Below, in pieces: positions 24,592 to 34,262 of a stretch of 64,000 nt of DNA. Below the pieces are notes generated by a model. The model was not told where the DNA came from. It ran no database searches and saw only the letters and a list, made by a program, of their open reading frames with translations. Within the stretch, counting starts at the first letter, position 1. Every line of letters starts with the position of its first letter. The DNA is from CALCLY01 sp900552775 (GTDB taxonomy: Bacteria > Bacillota > Clostridia > UMGS1883 > UMGS1540), in the NCBI GenBank assembly GCA_937966555.1, contig CALCLY010000016.1, positions 124,001 through 188,000 of the forward strand, given 5' to 3'. A program made the position numbers and the translations under genes.

Positions 24592-25074
24592 TCATTCGTT
24601 TACCACTATGTTTTCGATAAGCGTTTCAATTTCTTTTTGCTGCATACCCTTTGCCAAAACAAGCTCGCTTATAAGAATCTGCTTTGCGTTTGAAAGCATT
24701 TTTCTTTCTCCCGTGGAAAGTCCCTTTTCATGCTCACGGCTCATAAGCGCCTTGACAACATGCGCAACTTCATAAATATTGCCGCTTTTTATCTTTATCA
24801 TATTTTCTCTGTAGCGTTTGTTCCAGCTCTGTGTTTCGTCAATAACATAGCTGCGTATCTCGTCAAGAACCTTGTCCGCCTCCGCACGCCCGATAACGTC
24901 ACGTATGCCGATTTCTCCGCTGGTCTTCATCGGAACCATAACCTTCATATCACCGTACGGCATTTTCAGAACATAGTAATTTTGAGTTTTTCCGAGAATT
25001 TCCTTTTCTTCTATTGCCTCGATTACGCCCGCTCCGTGCATTGGATATACAACTCTGTCACCGATACTGTACAT
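24592..25074 (-). CDS. carD: CarD family transcription regulator
   Basis: A 160-residue protein. The N-terminal Tudor-like RNA-polymerase-interaction domain (IGDRVVYPMHGAGVIEAIEEKEI, YYVLKMPYGDMKVMVP) is followed by a helical DNA-binding region (SWNKRYRENMIKIKSG...). CarD/CdnL proteins stabilise open promoter complexes at rRNA and housekeeping promoters. It has its own consensus promoter. The 60-base leader contains a short inverted repeat (AGGAAT..ATTCCT) of unclear value. Confidence 0.93.
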   Translation of the reverse strand: MYSIGDRVVYPMHGAGVIEAIEEKEILGKTQNYYVLKMPYGDMKVMVPMKTSGEIGIRDVIGRAEADKVLDEIRSYVIDETQSWNKRYRENMIKIKSGNIYEVAHVVKALMSREHEKGLSTGERKMLSNAKQILISELVLAKGMQQKEIETLIENIVVNE

Positions 25075-25134
25075 AAAAAGACTCCATTCTGCCGAAGGAA
25101 TATCAAAACAATTCCTTTGCCTATCTATACCTAT

Positions 25135-25163
25135 ATTATACTACTTTTTTCGGCGTTTGTCAA
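25135..25163 (-). promoter_or_regulatory. Sigma-A promoter of carD
   Basis: Minus strand TTGACA (25158-25163), 17-bp spacer, TATAAT (25135-25140). Confidence 0.8.
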
Positions 25164-25215
25164 AAAAAATTTTTAAAATTGTAATCAAAATGTTACTTTC
25201 GGCAGATAATCGGCA

Positions 25216-26403
25216 TTACCAATACAGCTTCCAATCCTTTTTAAGCCTTATCAGGGCCTCCATATAGAAGTAACAGCCCCAGATATTGCACTCGTCTACA
25301 CCGATATTACCGGGCTTTGAATAAACGGCATGCAAAAGCAGTCCGTTTGACTCCGGCGTGTCTTTTGTGCTGTAGTTTTCGTAAAGCGAGTTCATCATAA
25401 GTTTTACGGCATTCATGTAAAGAGCGTAGTTTTCATCAGACTCGGGCAAATATTTCAGCATCTCTAAAATTCCGCAAACGGCAATTGCATCGGCAGAACT
25501 GTCACGCGGCTCGTCTCCGCTTGTAAAGCTCATATCCCAGTATGCAACATAATCCTCCGGCAGGCGGTTTAAGAAATAATCCGTTGCTTTTTTGCAAACG
25601 TCTACAGCGTCGGGGTCATCTCTGTAAATTCTTGTGAGCATCATGCCGTATATAACCCACGCCTGACCTCTTGCCCAGCATGAATCATCGGAAGCGCCCT
25701 GTGCGGTAACGCCTTTTTTCGGAGCGCCCGTTTCCGGGTCAAAATAAAACGTGTGATAGGAGGATGCGTCTTCTCTTATCGCGTTTTCGAGCGTGGTGCG
25801 AAAATGCTTGTAAGCAATTTCGCCGTATTTTTTGTCTCCCGTCACATCGCTCGCCCAGTAAAGCAGAGGTATGTTCAAAAGGCAGTCTACGATAAGTCTG
25901 TAGGAGTTAGGGTCGTTTACATCTCCCCACGCCTGAATAAATCCGCCTTTTTCGTGATATCTTGAAATGAGCTGGTCGGCAGCCATAAGCGCCGCTTCCT
26001 TTGCCTGCTCGTTGCCGGTGAGCTTATATGCCGCAACGCAGGAGGGTATAAACACAAAGCCCATATCATGATGGTTGACGCCTATTTTTTCCTTTATTCT
26101 TCTGTAATATGTGGGAATATGACGCTCGGCGAGTTTTCTGTATTTTTCGTCTCCCGTAAGCTCATATGCTATCCAGAGCATCCCCGTCCAGAAGCCGCAG
26201 TTCCAGCCTCCGTCGTTTTCGACGGGCAAATAAACTCCGTTTACGCTGTTATGCGAAGCAAACTTATCTCCCAGCGTTTCCATGGCGTAATCTATTTTTT
26301 TAAGAGCCTCGCTTATTGCCTTGTTAAGCTTTTCTTCGGTGTATCCCGAATCCTTCAGAAACTTTTCTCTGTCTTTAATTCCTTCATCGTGTATTTTATT
26401 CAT
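25216..26403 (-). CDS. Glycoside hydrolase family 88 (unsaturated glucuronyl/rhamnogalacturonyl hydrolase)
   Basis: A 395-residue alpha6/alpha6-barrel enzyme that removes unsaturated uronic acids from lyase products of host or plant polysaccharides. Family motifs are the HHDMGF loop (Asp113) and IVDCLLN (Asp173), matching the two acidic residues of Bacillus unsaturated glucuronyl hydrolase, plus SCWARGQAWVIYGM. There is no signal peptide, so it acts in the cytoplasm on imported oligosaccharides. It lies downstream of the glycosidase-like gene but has its own promoter inside an inverted repeat, which suggests induction. Confidence 0.92.
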   Translation of the reverse strand: MNKIHDEGIKDREKFLKDSGYTEEKLNKAISEALKKIDYAMETLGDKFASHNSVNGVYLPVENDGGWNCGFWTGMLWIAYELTGDEKYRKLAERHIPTYYRRIKEKIGVNHHDMGFVFIPSCVAAYKLTGNEQAKEAALMAADQLISRYHEKGGFIQAWGDVNDPNSYRLIVDCLLNIPLLYWASDVTGDKKYGEIAYKHFRTTLENAIREDASSYHTFYFDPETGAPKKGVTAQGASDDSCWARGQAWVIYGMMLTRIYRDDPDAVDVCKKATDYFLNRLPEDYVAYWDMSFTSGDEPRDSSADAIAVCGILEMLKYLPESDENYALYMNAVKLMMNSLYENYSTKDTPESNGLLLHAVYSKPGNIGVDECNIWGCYFYMEALIRLKKDWKLYW

Positions 26404-26438
26404 GCCCGTTCTCCGCCTTTCAAATAAAATCTGCTTTT

Positions 26439-26484
26439 ATTATACAATAACCTGTCTTTTTTGTCAAACAAAAAGACAGGTTAT
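26439..26484 (-). promoter_or_regulatory. GH88 promoter embedded in an inverted repeat
   Basis: Minus strand TTGACA (26462-26467), 17-bp spacer, TATAAT (26439-26444). Arms ATAACCTGTCTTTTT (26447-26461) and its complement (26470-26484) flank the -35 box. No U run follows the hairpin on the minus strand, so an operator pair is more likely than a terminator of the upstream gene, though both are possible. Confidence 0.65.
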
Positions 26485-26498
26485 CAAAAACTCTTTAT

Positions 26499-28478
26499 TT
26501 ATTTAATGAAAACCGTAACCGCGCTCCACGCGTCCGTCTCCGGAAGCGTAACGGTTATACTTCCGTCGCCGTTGTCTTCGGATACCGCAATTCCGCTCCC
26601 GTTATACTGAGACATATACGAAAATTCGGTTCCGGCGGTATTTCTTACACGGAGCTTGAGATTTTTTGCCTTGCCGACAGTCGCATTTATAACGGTGACG
26701 CTCACAAGCTTTCTCTCCTTGTTTTCTCTCGGAAGAACGATTGCCTTTGCGTGCGTTTCCAAAACGGCGCTGAGACGGCCGGGATTAATGTATTCTGCCG
26801 TATTTAAAATCTCGCTGCGTCTTTCGCCGCTCATGATTTTACTCCACAGTCCGTCGCCGAATACCGCCCATTTTCCGCCAAACGGTGTTGTAAATATCAC
26901 TGCTGCCGCCTCTCCGACGCCGGGCACCTTTTCATTGTCTGTTTGCGCATAGCGCATAATGGTTTCACAGTCGCTGCCGATTAATGAATATGCGTTTTGA
27001 GTTGCCCACGGCAGTCTCCATTTTCTTCCCTCAAAGCCGCGGTTTACCGTATGATCTTCATACACGCAGTTTATGCCGAACGCGCCGACGCGATGCACTT
27101 CAATTCCGGGTTCAAAGCCTCTCTGCAGGAGTATTTCAATTGTTTCGGCGTCAGTGATAACAGGTTTTCTCATGAAATTTTCAAGCTCTTCGTTTGTCAT
27201 AAGGCGCGCGCAATCGTTGTGCAGAAAATAGGCGCTCTCCGTATCATGCGAATATGCGGGAGAAAGTCCGCAAAGCGTAAGCTCAGTTCCGCTGCTCCAC
27301 GGCTCGTAATTCCAGCCGAAATCCTCTTCCGTTTTTGCAAGATATGCCTTTTCCGGAAGCGCCAGGACAATGCCTGCCTGCGTTGTCTGTTTTGAACACT
27401 CGGCAAGCTTTTCCCAGTAAGGCGCGTGCCGCGCAAACTCGGCGAGCATTTCTCCGTGCCATTCCATGGGCTCGTAATCGTTCATCAGCATGGCGTAGCT
27501 TGCCGACGTACAGCCCGAGGCAAGATAAAGAGTTGTTTCAAGGCAGGTTCCCGCTATTGTTTTGCCGAACTTTACATCGGGGAGATTTTCAATCTCGGGG
27601 CATTTTTCCTCCACAAAGGAAGGCAGCATATGGTTCTGATAATTTATAAGACAAGCCTTTTCCAAAAAGGCGTTTACGTCATAGTCATCGTATGCGCCGC
27701 CGCCCGGACGTGTGCGCGGGGCTTTTCCTGTGGCGTCGCGCATTGCGGAAAACATATGCTCGTAGCCGTAACCGGTCAATCCGCCGTACGCGCAATACTG
27801 CTCTCCGACAGCGCTGTCACCGCATGCGGAATTTACTGTTTTCGAAAACAGATACGCAATCTCCTTTTGCGACCTGCGCAAAAATCCAATGAATAAAACT
27901 CTCACCGCGAGATCGTCGTTTACCGCGCGGACAAGCTCTTCCCTTGAATAATTAAAATTGTTTTCGGCGTTGAATCTCTTTATGCAATCGTCGCAGAAGC
28001 AGCCAAAATCCACCGGCGCATGGTTTGTCCAGCGCAAATCGTCGTCAAACCACACACAGTCGGGTTTTATGGCGGAAACATATATTTTTATTTCCTCCGT
28101 TGTGTACTTGCGGAAATAATCGCCGTTTGGGCAGAAGCAATAATTTGCTTTTGTTCCGTCGGGGCCCGTGAAGCGTGTAGCGGGGGAATTTTCAAATACA
28201 AGACCCGAGCAGTCGCAGGAGCGCATATATTCGCCGTGTCCTATGGTGTTGCTTATCTGCAGGCTTACGCCGACGCCGATTTTACGAAACTTTTCGGCAA
28301 CCTTTGAAAGCTTTTCCGCAGTTTTTTTATGTTCCTCGATGCTCGGAAAACCGTATTTGCTCGCAAGCCAAACATCTGTGCACGAGCCGGGGTTTTCCTT
28401 TATTTTTTCAATCAAGGCGTCAATAAAATCATCCTTCAGCTGAGTTTCGGAACCGAGTCTCTGTATAAGAGTAATCAT
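26499..28478 (-). CDS. Putative TIM-barrel glycosidase-like protein, family unassigned
   Basis: A 659-residue cytosolic protein without signal peptide. The N-terminal 450 residues look like a (beta/alpha)8 barrel: CVWFDDDLRW near residue 140, followed by a GCFCDDCIKRFN pair of Cys, is reminiscent of GH42/GH-A-type enzymes, where acidic residues follow barrel strands. The C-terminal 100 residues (VTVINATVGKAKNLKLRV ... WSAVTVFIK) are beta-rich. It lies upstream of GH88, so a role in degrading a uronic-acid-containing glycan is inferred. I do not recognise the CAZy family, and catalytic residues cannot be named. Confidence 0.75.
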   Translation of the reverse strand: MITLIQRLGSETQLKDDFIDALIEKIKENPGSCTDVWLASKYGFPSIEEHKKTAEKLSKVAEKFRKIGVGVSLQISNTIGHGEYMRSCDCSGLVFENSPATRFTGPDGTKANYCFCPNGDYFRKYTTEEIKIYVSAIKPDCVWFDDDLRWTNHAPVDFGCFCDDCIKRFNAENNFNYSREELVRAVNDDLAVRVLFIGFLRRSQKEIAYLFSKTVNSACGDSAVGEQYCAYGGLTGYGYEHMFSAMRDATGKAPRTRPGGGAYDDYDVNAFLEKACLINYQNHMLPSFVEEKCPEIENLPDVKFGKTIAGTCLETTLYLASGCTSASYAMLMNDYEPMEWHGEMLAEFARHAPYWEKLAECSKQTTQAGIVLALPEKAYLAKTEEDFGWNYEPWSSGTELTLCGLSPAYSHDTESAYFLHNDCARLMTNEELENFMRKPVITDAETIEILLQRGFEPGIEVHRVGAFGINCVYEDHTVNRGFEGRKWRLPWATQNAYSLIGSDCETIMRYAQTDNEKVPGVGEAAAVIFTTPFGGKWAVFGDGLWSKIMSGERRSEILNTAEYINPGRLSAVLETHAKAIVLPRENKERKLVSVTVINATVGKAKNLKLRVRNTAGTEFSYMSQYNGSGIAVSEDNGDGSITVTLPETDAWSAVTVFIK

Positions 28479-28513
28479 ATCTGTTTTCCCTCACTTTTTT
28501 AGAATATAAGCCA

Positions 28514-28542
28514 AGTATAGCATAACGGAAAAACTATGTCAA
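28514..28542 (-). promoter_or_regulatory. Sigma-A promoter of the glycosidase-like gene
   Basis: Minus strand TTGACA (28537-28542), 17-bp spacer, TATACT (28514-28519). Confidence 0.75.
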
Positions 28543-28658
28543 TGATTTATACAACGAAAAAGTTTCGTAGTCTCAGACAGGCGGCGGATTGTACGAAAAC
28601 AAATTGCGGCTTTTCAAGTTCTTAAGCATAAGTCTTGCGCCGTCCCGCGTAAACGGAT

Positions 28659-30305
28659 TTACCCGAAAATAACCGTAACCTCCGTCCCCTCTCCGGGGGT
28701 GCTCGTAAGCTTTATTTCCGCGCCGTGGTACATTGCGCCGTGCTTTACTATGGAAAGACCGAGTCCCGTTCCGCCCTCCGCCTTCGAGCGGCTTTTGTCC
28801 ACTCTGTAAAATCTTTCAAAAACGCGGCTCTGCTGAGACGGAGCAATTCCTATACCGGTATCGCGTACCGAAAGCACGGTTTTTCCGTCCTCTTTTTTTA
28901 CACGGATTTCAACCGTGCCGCCTTCCTTGTTGTACTTTACGGCATTGTCGCAAAGGTTGAATATCATTTCATCCAGAATCTTGCGAACCCCGTAAACGCT
29001 TATATCTTCGCCGGAAATGCCGATTTTGACATTCTTTTTGTCGGCGCTCATTTTCAGTCTGCGTGCAACGTCTCTTGAAAGCTCCGTAATATTTACGTTT
29101 TCTTTTTCGTAGCATACGCTTTTTTCGTCAAGCTCCGAAATTTTGATTATGTCACTTACAAGAGATATGAGTCTCTGCGCCTCGGTATAAATTGTCTTTG
29201 CAAAATCCGTCACCGTATCCTCCGGCACACCGCCTGCCGAAAGAAGCTCCGCAAATCCGGAAATGGACGTCAGCGGAGTTTTGAGCTCGTGCGAAACATT
29301 TGCCGTAAACTCGCGGCGTATCAACTCGCGGCGGCGGCTCTCCGTCACATCTATTATAACAATAACGGCGCCTATGGTTTTATCTCCTTCAAAAACAGGG
29401 TTTGCAATAAGATTGTATGTATTTTCCCCGTGAGTCATGGTGTTTTCCGCTCTCTCGCCGCTAAGTGCCGCATGAACGGTTTTTCTGAAATCGCCAGTGC
29501 GGTTCAGAGAAAGCACGGTTCCGTCGTTTTCGTCCGCGTCCAAAAGCTTCAGCGCCGCGCTGTTGCAGGAGAGAAGCCTGCCGTCGCGGTCGGTAATAAG
29601 AAATCCTTCGCTCATGTTTTCGGTGATAAGCTTAAACTCATCCCTGTGTTTTTTCGCCTCGTTAAGCTGCTTTTTTATGGTTTTCTGCTGATTTAAAATT
29701 CTGTGCAGCAGCGGCGTAAGCTCCTCGTATGCGTCCGAATTTTCGGGATGATCCAAATCTATTTCGTTTATAGGTTTTATAACGCTTTTTGACACGCGCG
29801 ACGAAAGCGCGAACGACAAAATAAGCGCCAGAACCAAAACATATATAAGCGGCTGCAAAAGTCCCAAAACAACCGTCATAACAGTATACTGTGTTGTTGA
29901 AATACGCAGCACATTGCCGTTTTCCATGCGGCGCGCATAATAAACCGTTTTTTCCGTAAGCGTTTTCGAGTATCGCACGCTTGTGCCGCTGCCCTTGAGA
30001 AGGGCGTCTTTAACCTCTTCGCGGTCGGCATGGTTATCCATCTCGGCAGGATTTGCGCTTGTGTCTTCAAGCACCGTTCCGTCCGCTCCTATGAGAGTTA
30101 TTCGTTTTTCGCCGGAGGAAAAATTCTTAAAAAATCCTTCCTCATGTTGTGTTACGGCGTATTCTATGTAGTCTGCCTCGCTCTGCAGCTCTTTTTTTAT
30201 CTGTCCCTCAAAAAAGCTGAAAAGTATGCCCATTGTAAGAACAAGACTTATTATAAGCACCAGAACGGATGTTAAAAAAGTGGATTTGAATATCTTGGCA
30301 GTCAT
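28659..30305 (-). CDS. phoR: PhoR-type sensor histidine kinase
   Basis: A 548-residue membrane kinase with two helices (about 10-32 and 145-168) bracketing an extracytoplasmic sensor, a short linker, a PAS domain (about 220-320), the H-box NVSHELKTPLTS with His339, and an ATPase domain (NLCDNAVKYN, DTGIGI, GGTGLGLSIVKH). Position after pst-phoU and phoP marks it as the phosphate sensor, presumably signalled by PstSCAB and PhoU. It starts 17 bases after the regulator gene. Confidence 0.93.
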   Translation of the reverse strand: MTAKIFKSTFLTSVLVLIISLVLTMGILFSFFEGQIKKELQSEADYIEYAVTQHEEGFFKNFSSGEKRITLIGADGTVLEDTSANPAEMDNHADREEVKDALLKGSGTSVRYSKTLTEKTVYYARRMENGNVLRISTTQYTVMTVVLGLLQPLIYVLVLALILSFALSSRVSKSVIKPINEIDLDHPENSDAYEELTPLLHRILNQQKTIKKQLNEAKKHRDEFKLITENMSEGFLITDRDGRLLSCNSAALKLLDADENDGTVLSLNRTGDFRKTVHAALSGERAENTMTHGENTYNLIANPVFEGDKTIGAVIVIIDVTESRRRELIRREFTANVSHELKTPLTSISGFAELLSAGGVPEDTVTDFAKTIYTEAQRLISLVSDIIKISELDEKSVCYEKENVNITELSRDVARRLKMSADKKNVKIGISGEDISVYGVRKILDEMIFNLCDNAVKYNKEGGTVEIRVKKEDGKTVLSVRDTGIGIAPSQQSRVFERFYRVDKSRSKAEGGTGLGLSIVKHGAMYHGAEIKLTSTPGEGTEVTVIFG

Positions 30306-30322
30306 CTCGTCACCTCATTTTA

Positions 30323-30994
30323 TTAATCATCGCTGAGCTTGTATCCCACGTTTTTCACGGTTTTGATAAGCTCGCCGGCGTCGCCGAGTTTTACGCGCAG
30401 CTTTCTTATATGCACATCAAGCGTTCTCGACTCGTCGTAAAACTCTCCCCATACTTTATAAAGCAGCATATCGCGCGTGCAAACCGCGCCGTGCGCATTT
30501 AAAAGTTCATAGAGCAGAGTATATTCTTTAAACGAAAGCGAAATTTCTTCTCCCCGCACCTTAACCGTATGCTTTGAAGGATTTACCGAGAGTATCCCTA
30601 CCTTGTACTCTTCATTTTTTTCCGTGTTTCTGCCCACACGTCTTAAAAGCGCCTTCACTCTCGAAATAAGCTCAATCATTCCGAAAGGCTTTGATATATA
30701 GTCGTCCGCGCCCATATCAAGTCCCGTAACTTTATCATATTCGCTTCCTTTTGCCGTCAGCATAATTACGGGCAAATCCTCTGTTTCCGCCGCGGAGCGC
30801 AGTCTTTTCAGAATAGAAAGCCCGTCCTCTTCCGGCAGCATTATATCGAGCATAACAAGCTCCGGAGCGCGCCCCTGCACCGCCGCCCAAAATTCCGATG
30901 GCAGCGCAAAGCCGCACACGTCAAAGCCCTCCTTTGAGAGCGCATAGCATACAAGCTTTCTTATATTGTCATCATCTTCCACAAGATATATCAT
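30323..30994 (-). CDS. phoP: PhoP/PhoB-type response regulator
   Basis: A 223-residue OmpR-family regulator. The receiver domain has the phospho-acceptor Asp in LVMLDIMLPEEDG, then TAKG and the ISKPF lysine; the winged-helix DNA-binding domain ends ESRTLDVHIRKLRVKLG. It pairs with the kinase 17 bases downstream. A 126-base gap separates it from phoU and holds a weak TTGATT-17-TAAAAT promoter, so phoPR may also be expressed apart from pst. Confidence 0.92.
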   Translation of the reverse strand: MIYLVEDDDNIRKLVCYALSKEGFDVCGFALPSEFWAAVQGRAPELVMLDIMLPEEDGLSILKRLRSAAETEDLPVIMLTAKGSEYDKVTGLDMGADDYISKPFGMIELISRVKALLRRVGRNTEKNEEYKVGILSVNPSKHTVKVRGEEISLSFKEYTLLYELLNAHGAVCTRDMLLYKVWGEFYDESRTLDVHIRKLRVKLGDAGELIKTVKNVGYKLSDD

Positions 30995-31120
30995 GAAAAA
31001 TCTCCTTTCCTCCGGAAACAGTTTTCACGTCAGGCATAAGGAATCCGAACACATGCCTGCAGTCCGTGCAAAGTGTTTTAATATATTTTATTTTATCACA
31101 AATAAAGCATGCAATCAATA

Positions 31121-31777
31121 TTAATCTTCGTTTATACTTTTGTGTTTTCCCGTAATTGAATAAATAACCCATTCTGCAATATTTTCGGCATGGTCTCCGA
31201 TGCGTTCGAAATACTTTGCTATCATAAGCAAATCTATAAGCGCTTCCGCATTGTCCGTTTCGTCTTTGACGGCGGAAATGAGCTCGTTTTTCACTTCTTC
31301 GAAAAGTCCGTCCACAACATCGTCGTGCTTTATAACGCTTTCTGCCGCCGAAACATCCTTTTTGACAAAGGATTCTATGCTTTCCGTAACCATCTTTATT
31401 GTGGCGCGCGCCATATCGGCTATATGCACCTTGCTGCCTATGCCGCTTTTCGTAACAAAACCGGCTATTTCCGCAATATCGGAAGCCTGATCGCCTATTC
31501 TCTCCATATCCGAAATCATTTTAAGCGCTGAAGAAACCGTGCGCAAATCCTTTGCCACAGGCTGCTGGCAAAGCAAAAGCCTCATGCAGAGGTCTTCTAT
31601 GTCACGTTCCTTTCCGTCTATCTGTCTGTCGGTTTCAATTACGCTTTCTTTAAGAGCTTCGTCACCGTCGGCGAGATATTTTGCCGCCGCCGAGATTGCT
31701 TCCTCGCACAGCGCGCCCATAATAATAAGCTCGTCATTAAGTCTCAGAAGCTGTCCGTCAAAACGATTTCTCATCAT
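31121..31777 (-). CDS. phoU: PhoU phosphate signalling protein
   Basis: A 218-residue protein of two three-helix PhoU repeats with acidic metal-binding motifs (VIETDRQIDGKERDIE, KHDDVVDGLFEEVK). PhoU connects the Pst transporter to PhoR and dampens the Pho response when phosphate is plentiful. Its ATG overlaps the pstB stop by 4 bases. Confidence 0.95.
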   Translation of the reverse strand: MMRNRFDGQLLRLNDELIIMGALCEEAISAAAKYLADGDEALKESVIETDRQIDGKERDIEDLCMRLLLCQQPVAKDLRTVSSALKMISDMERIGDQASDIAEIAGFVTKSGIGSKVHIADMARATIKMVTESIESFVKKDVSAAESVIKHDDVVDGLFEEVKNELISAVKDETDNAEALIDLLMIAKYFERIGDHAENIAEWVIYSITGKHKSINED

Positions 31778-32526
31778 CCGAACCTCCCCGTTATATAATC
31801 CTCCGTTCGCTTGTCACGCGGAGCCGAAAACATTTTTTCCGTATCGTCATACTCAACTATTTCACCAAGCAGGAAAAATGCCGTTTTATCTGCCACGCGC
31901 ACCGCCTGCTGCATGTTGTGAGTAACCATAATAATCGTATATTTTTCGCGAAGTTCCATTGCCAGATCTTCTATTTTCGATGTTGAAATAGGGTCAAGGG
32001 CTGAAGTGGGCTCGTCCATAAGAAGCACTTCGGGCTCCACCGCCAGCGCACGCGCTATACAAAGCCTCTGCTGCTGACCGCCGCTCATTGAAAGGGCGCT
32101 CTTTTTAAGTCTGTCCTTGCACTCATCCCATATTGCCGCCTGTTTTAATGCGCGCTCCACAATTTCCTCAAGCTTTATGCGCGAACGGATTCCGTGTATT
32201 CTCGGACCGTATGCAACATTGTCAAAAATGCTCATCGGAAAAGGATTCGGCTTCTGAAACACCATGCCCACGCGCTTGCGCAGCACGGTATCGTCTATAT
32301 CTTTAAATATATTCACGCCGTCCAGTGTAACAAGTCCTTCCGTACGGCAGCCTTCAACCAAATCGTTCATTCTGTTCAGCGTCTTCAAAAAAGTTGATTT
32401 TCCGCACCCCGAAGGCCCTATAAGCGCGGTTATTTTATTTTTGGGAATCGAAATATTTATGTCTTTTAACGCATGGTTTTCGTTGTACCAAAGGTTTAAG
32501 CCTTCGACTTTAATTATATCGCTCAT
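31774..32526 (-). CDS. pstB: Phosphate ABC transporter ATP-binding protein
   Basis: A 250-residue ATPase with Walker A GPSGCGKST, signature SMSGGQQQR and Walker B DEPTSALDP. The family-specific N-terminus (LNLWYNENHALKDINI) and QKPNPFPMSIFDNVAYGPR identify PstB. It overlaps pstA and phoU by 4 bases at either end. Confidence 0.97.
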   Translation of the reverse strand: MSDIIKVEGLNLWYNENHALKDINISIPKNKITALIGPSGCGKSTFLKTLNRMNDLVEGCRTEGLVTLDGVNIFKDIDDTVLRKRVGMVFQKPNPFPMSIFDNVAYGPRIHGIRSRIKLEEIVERALKQAAIWDECKDRLKKSALSMSGGQQQRLCIARALAVEPEVLLMDEPTSALDPISTSKIEDLAMELREKYTIIMVTHNMQQAVRVADKTAFFLLGEIVEYDDTEKMFSAPRDKRTEDYITGRFG

Positions 32527-33398
32527 TCCGATTTTCCTTTCTGTAATTTTTTTGCGGCCAATCTTGCCGAAATATTTATGGCAAGAGTGATTAAAAGCAG
32601 TATCGCCGCAATTGCAAAAGCTATGTCAAATTCTCCGCGCTCTTTTGCGTACATGTAAAGCGCAACCGTGAGCGTGGAACCCGCACGGCCGGGCATCGGG
32701 GCTTCGAAGAGACCTATTATCTCGTTTGCCATACCTGCCGTAAAAAGAAGCGCCGCACTTTCTCCCACAACTCTTCCGATTGACAGAATACACCCCGTGA
32801 CAATTCCGTCCACGGCAGACGGCAGCACGGCTGTGCGAATCATATACCATTTTCCGCATCCGAGTGCGAGTGCGCCCTCCCTGTAGCTTTGAGGAACGGT
32901 TTTAAGGCTTTCCTGAACCGTTCGTATGACCGTCGGAAGGGTCATAACCGCAAGTGTTGCGGCACCGGCAACAAGACTTGTGCCGAGGGAAAAGAACCGC
33001 ACAAATATAAGCATTCCGGCAAGACCGTATATAATAGACGGTATACCGGCAAGCGTTTCGGTTGCAAGCTCCACGAGTGCAACCGCTTTCTTGTTTTTTG
33101 CATATTCTGTGAGGTATATCGCCGCACCTATGCCTAGCGGCAGCACCAAAATGAGCGTCATAAGTATTATGTAAAGCGTATTTAAAATATTGGGAAGTAT
33201 GCCCACCGTTTCTTTAACAAGACTCGGCTTTGTGCTCAAAAAGCTCCACGTAATATGAGGCAGACCGCGCAAGAGAATATATCCTATAAGAAATATAAGC
33301 AGCGCCGCCGTAAGCCCCGCCGCCGTATACATCAAAATGTTGAACACGCAATCTTTCGCTTTTCTTCCGCCGGATATTTTGTTTTTCATTGCGCTCAC
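32523..33398 (-). CDS. pstA: Phosphate ABC transporter permease PstA
   Basis: A 291-residue permease with six membrane helices and the PstA motif pattern: GIGAAIYLTEYAK, TLAGIPSIIYGLAGM and the permease loop EGALALGCGKW. It overlaps pstC and pstB by 4 bases each. Confidence 0.96.
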   Translation of the reverse strand: MSAMKNKISGGRKAKDCVFNILMYTAAGLTAALLIFLIGYILLRGLPHITWSFLSTKPSLVKETVGILPNILNTLYIILMTLILVLPLGIGAAIYLTEYAKNKKAVALVELATETLAGIPSIIYGLAGMLIFVRFFSLGTSLVAGAATLAVMTLPTVIRTVQESLKTVPQSYREGALALGCGKWYMIRTAVLPSAVDGIVTGCILSIGRVVGESAALLFTAGMANEIIGLFEAPMPGRAGSTLTVALYMYAKERGEFDIAFAIAAILLLITLAINISARLAAKKLQKGKSE

Positions 33399-34249
33399 CT
33401 CTTTTTCAATGCGTTTAATATGATGTTGATTATAAGAATAAACACAAAAAGCACCAGTGCCACGGAAAAAAGTGCCTGCCTCTGAAGTCCCGATGAATAA
33501 GACATTTCCGAAGCCACGGCGGTTGTTAAAAAACGTACGCTTTTAAAAAGCTTCGGCATATTCGAGACATTGCCCGAAACCATCATAACCGCCATTGCCT
33601 CGCCTATTGCACGCCCCGTTCCGAGCACCGCAGAGGCAAATATTCCGCTTTTTGCCGCCGGGAGAATTACGCGGAAAATCGTTTCGTTGCGCGTTGCTCC
33701 GAGAGCCAGAGAGCCTTCCTCGTATTCCCTCGGTACGGCTTTTATCGCCGTTTCCGAAACGCTTATAACAGACGGCAGAATCATAATTGCCAGCACCAGT
33801 ATCGCCGCAAAAAGACTCGCCCCGTCGGGCAAGCCGAAAACATTTCTCACTGCCGGCACCAAAACTATCATACCAACCAGGCCGTAAACCACCGAGGGTA
33901 TTCCCGAGAGCAGATTTACAGCCTCCGAAAGGGCGGCGGCTATCGGGCGCGGAGCAGCTTTTGCCATATATGCCGCGCAGAGAATGCCCATCGGCACTCC
34001 CAAAACAACAGCGCCCATAGTTCCGTATACGGAGGAAAGAATAAAAGGCAGTATTCCGTATGCCGGTTCCGCTCCGGTGGGATTCCACACCTTGCCGAGA
34101 ATGAATTTAAAAAATCCTATTTCGCGTATTGCCGGTATTCCCGAAAGGCACAGAAAGAGCGTTATTGCCGCCGCGAATGCGAGCGCCGCAAGACCGCATA
34201 CGGTGAATACGGCACTCATTGTTTTTTCCAAAGCATGTGACTTTTTCAT
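33395..34249 (-). CDS. pstC: Phosphate ABC transporter permease PstC
   Basis: A 284-residue permease paralogous to PstA. GVPMGILCAAYMAK, NLLSGIPSVVYGLVGM and the loop EGSLALGATRNET are diagnostic. It starts 13 bases after the pstS stop and ends in a 4-base overlap with pstA. Confidence 0.96.
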   Translation of the reverse strand: MKKSHALEKTMSAVFTVCGLAALAFAAAITLFLCLSGIPAIREIGFFKFILGKVWNPTGAEPAYGILPFILSSVYGTMGAVVLGVPMGILCAAYMAKAAPRPIAAALSEAVNLLSGIPSVVYGLVGMIVLVPAVRNVFGLPDGASLFAAILVLAIMILPSVISVSETAIKAVPREYEEGSLALGATRNETIFRVILPAAKSGIFASAVLGTGRAIGEAMAVMMVSGNVSNMPKLFKSVRFLTTAVASEMSYSSGLQRQALFSVALVLFVFILIINIILNALKKR

Positions 34250-34262
34250 TACACATCATTCC

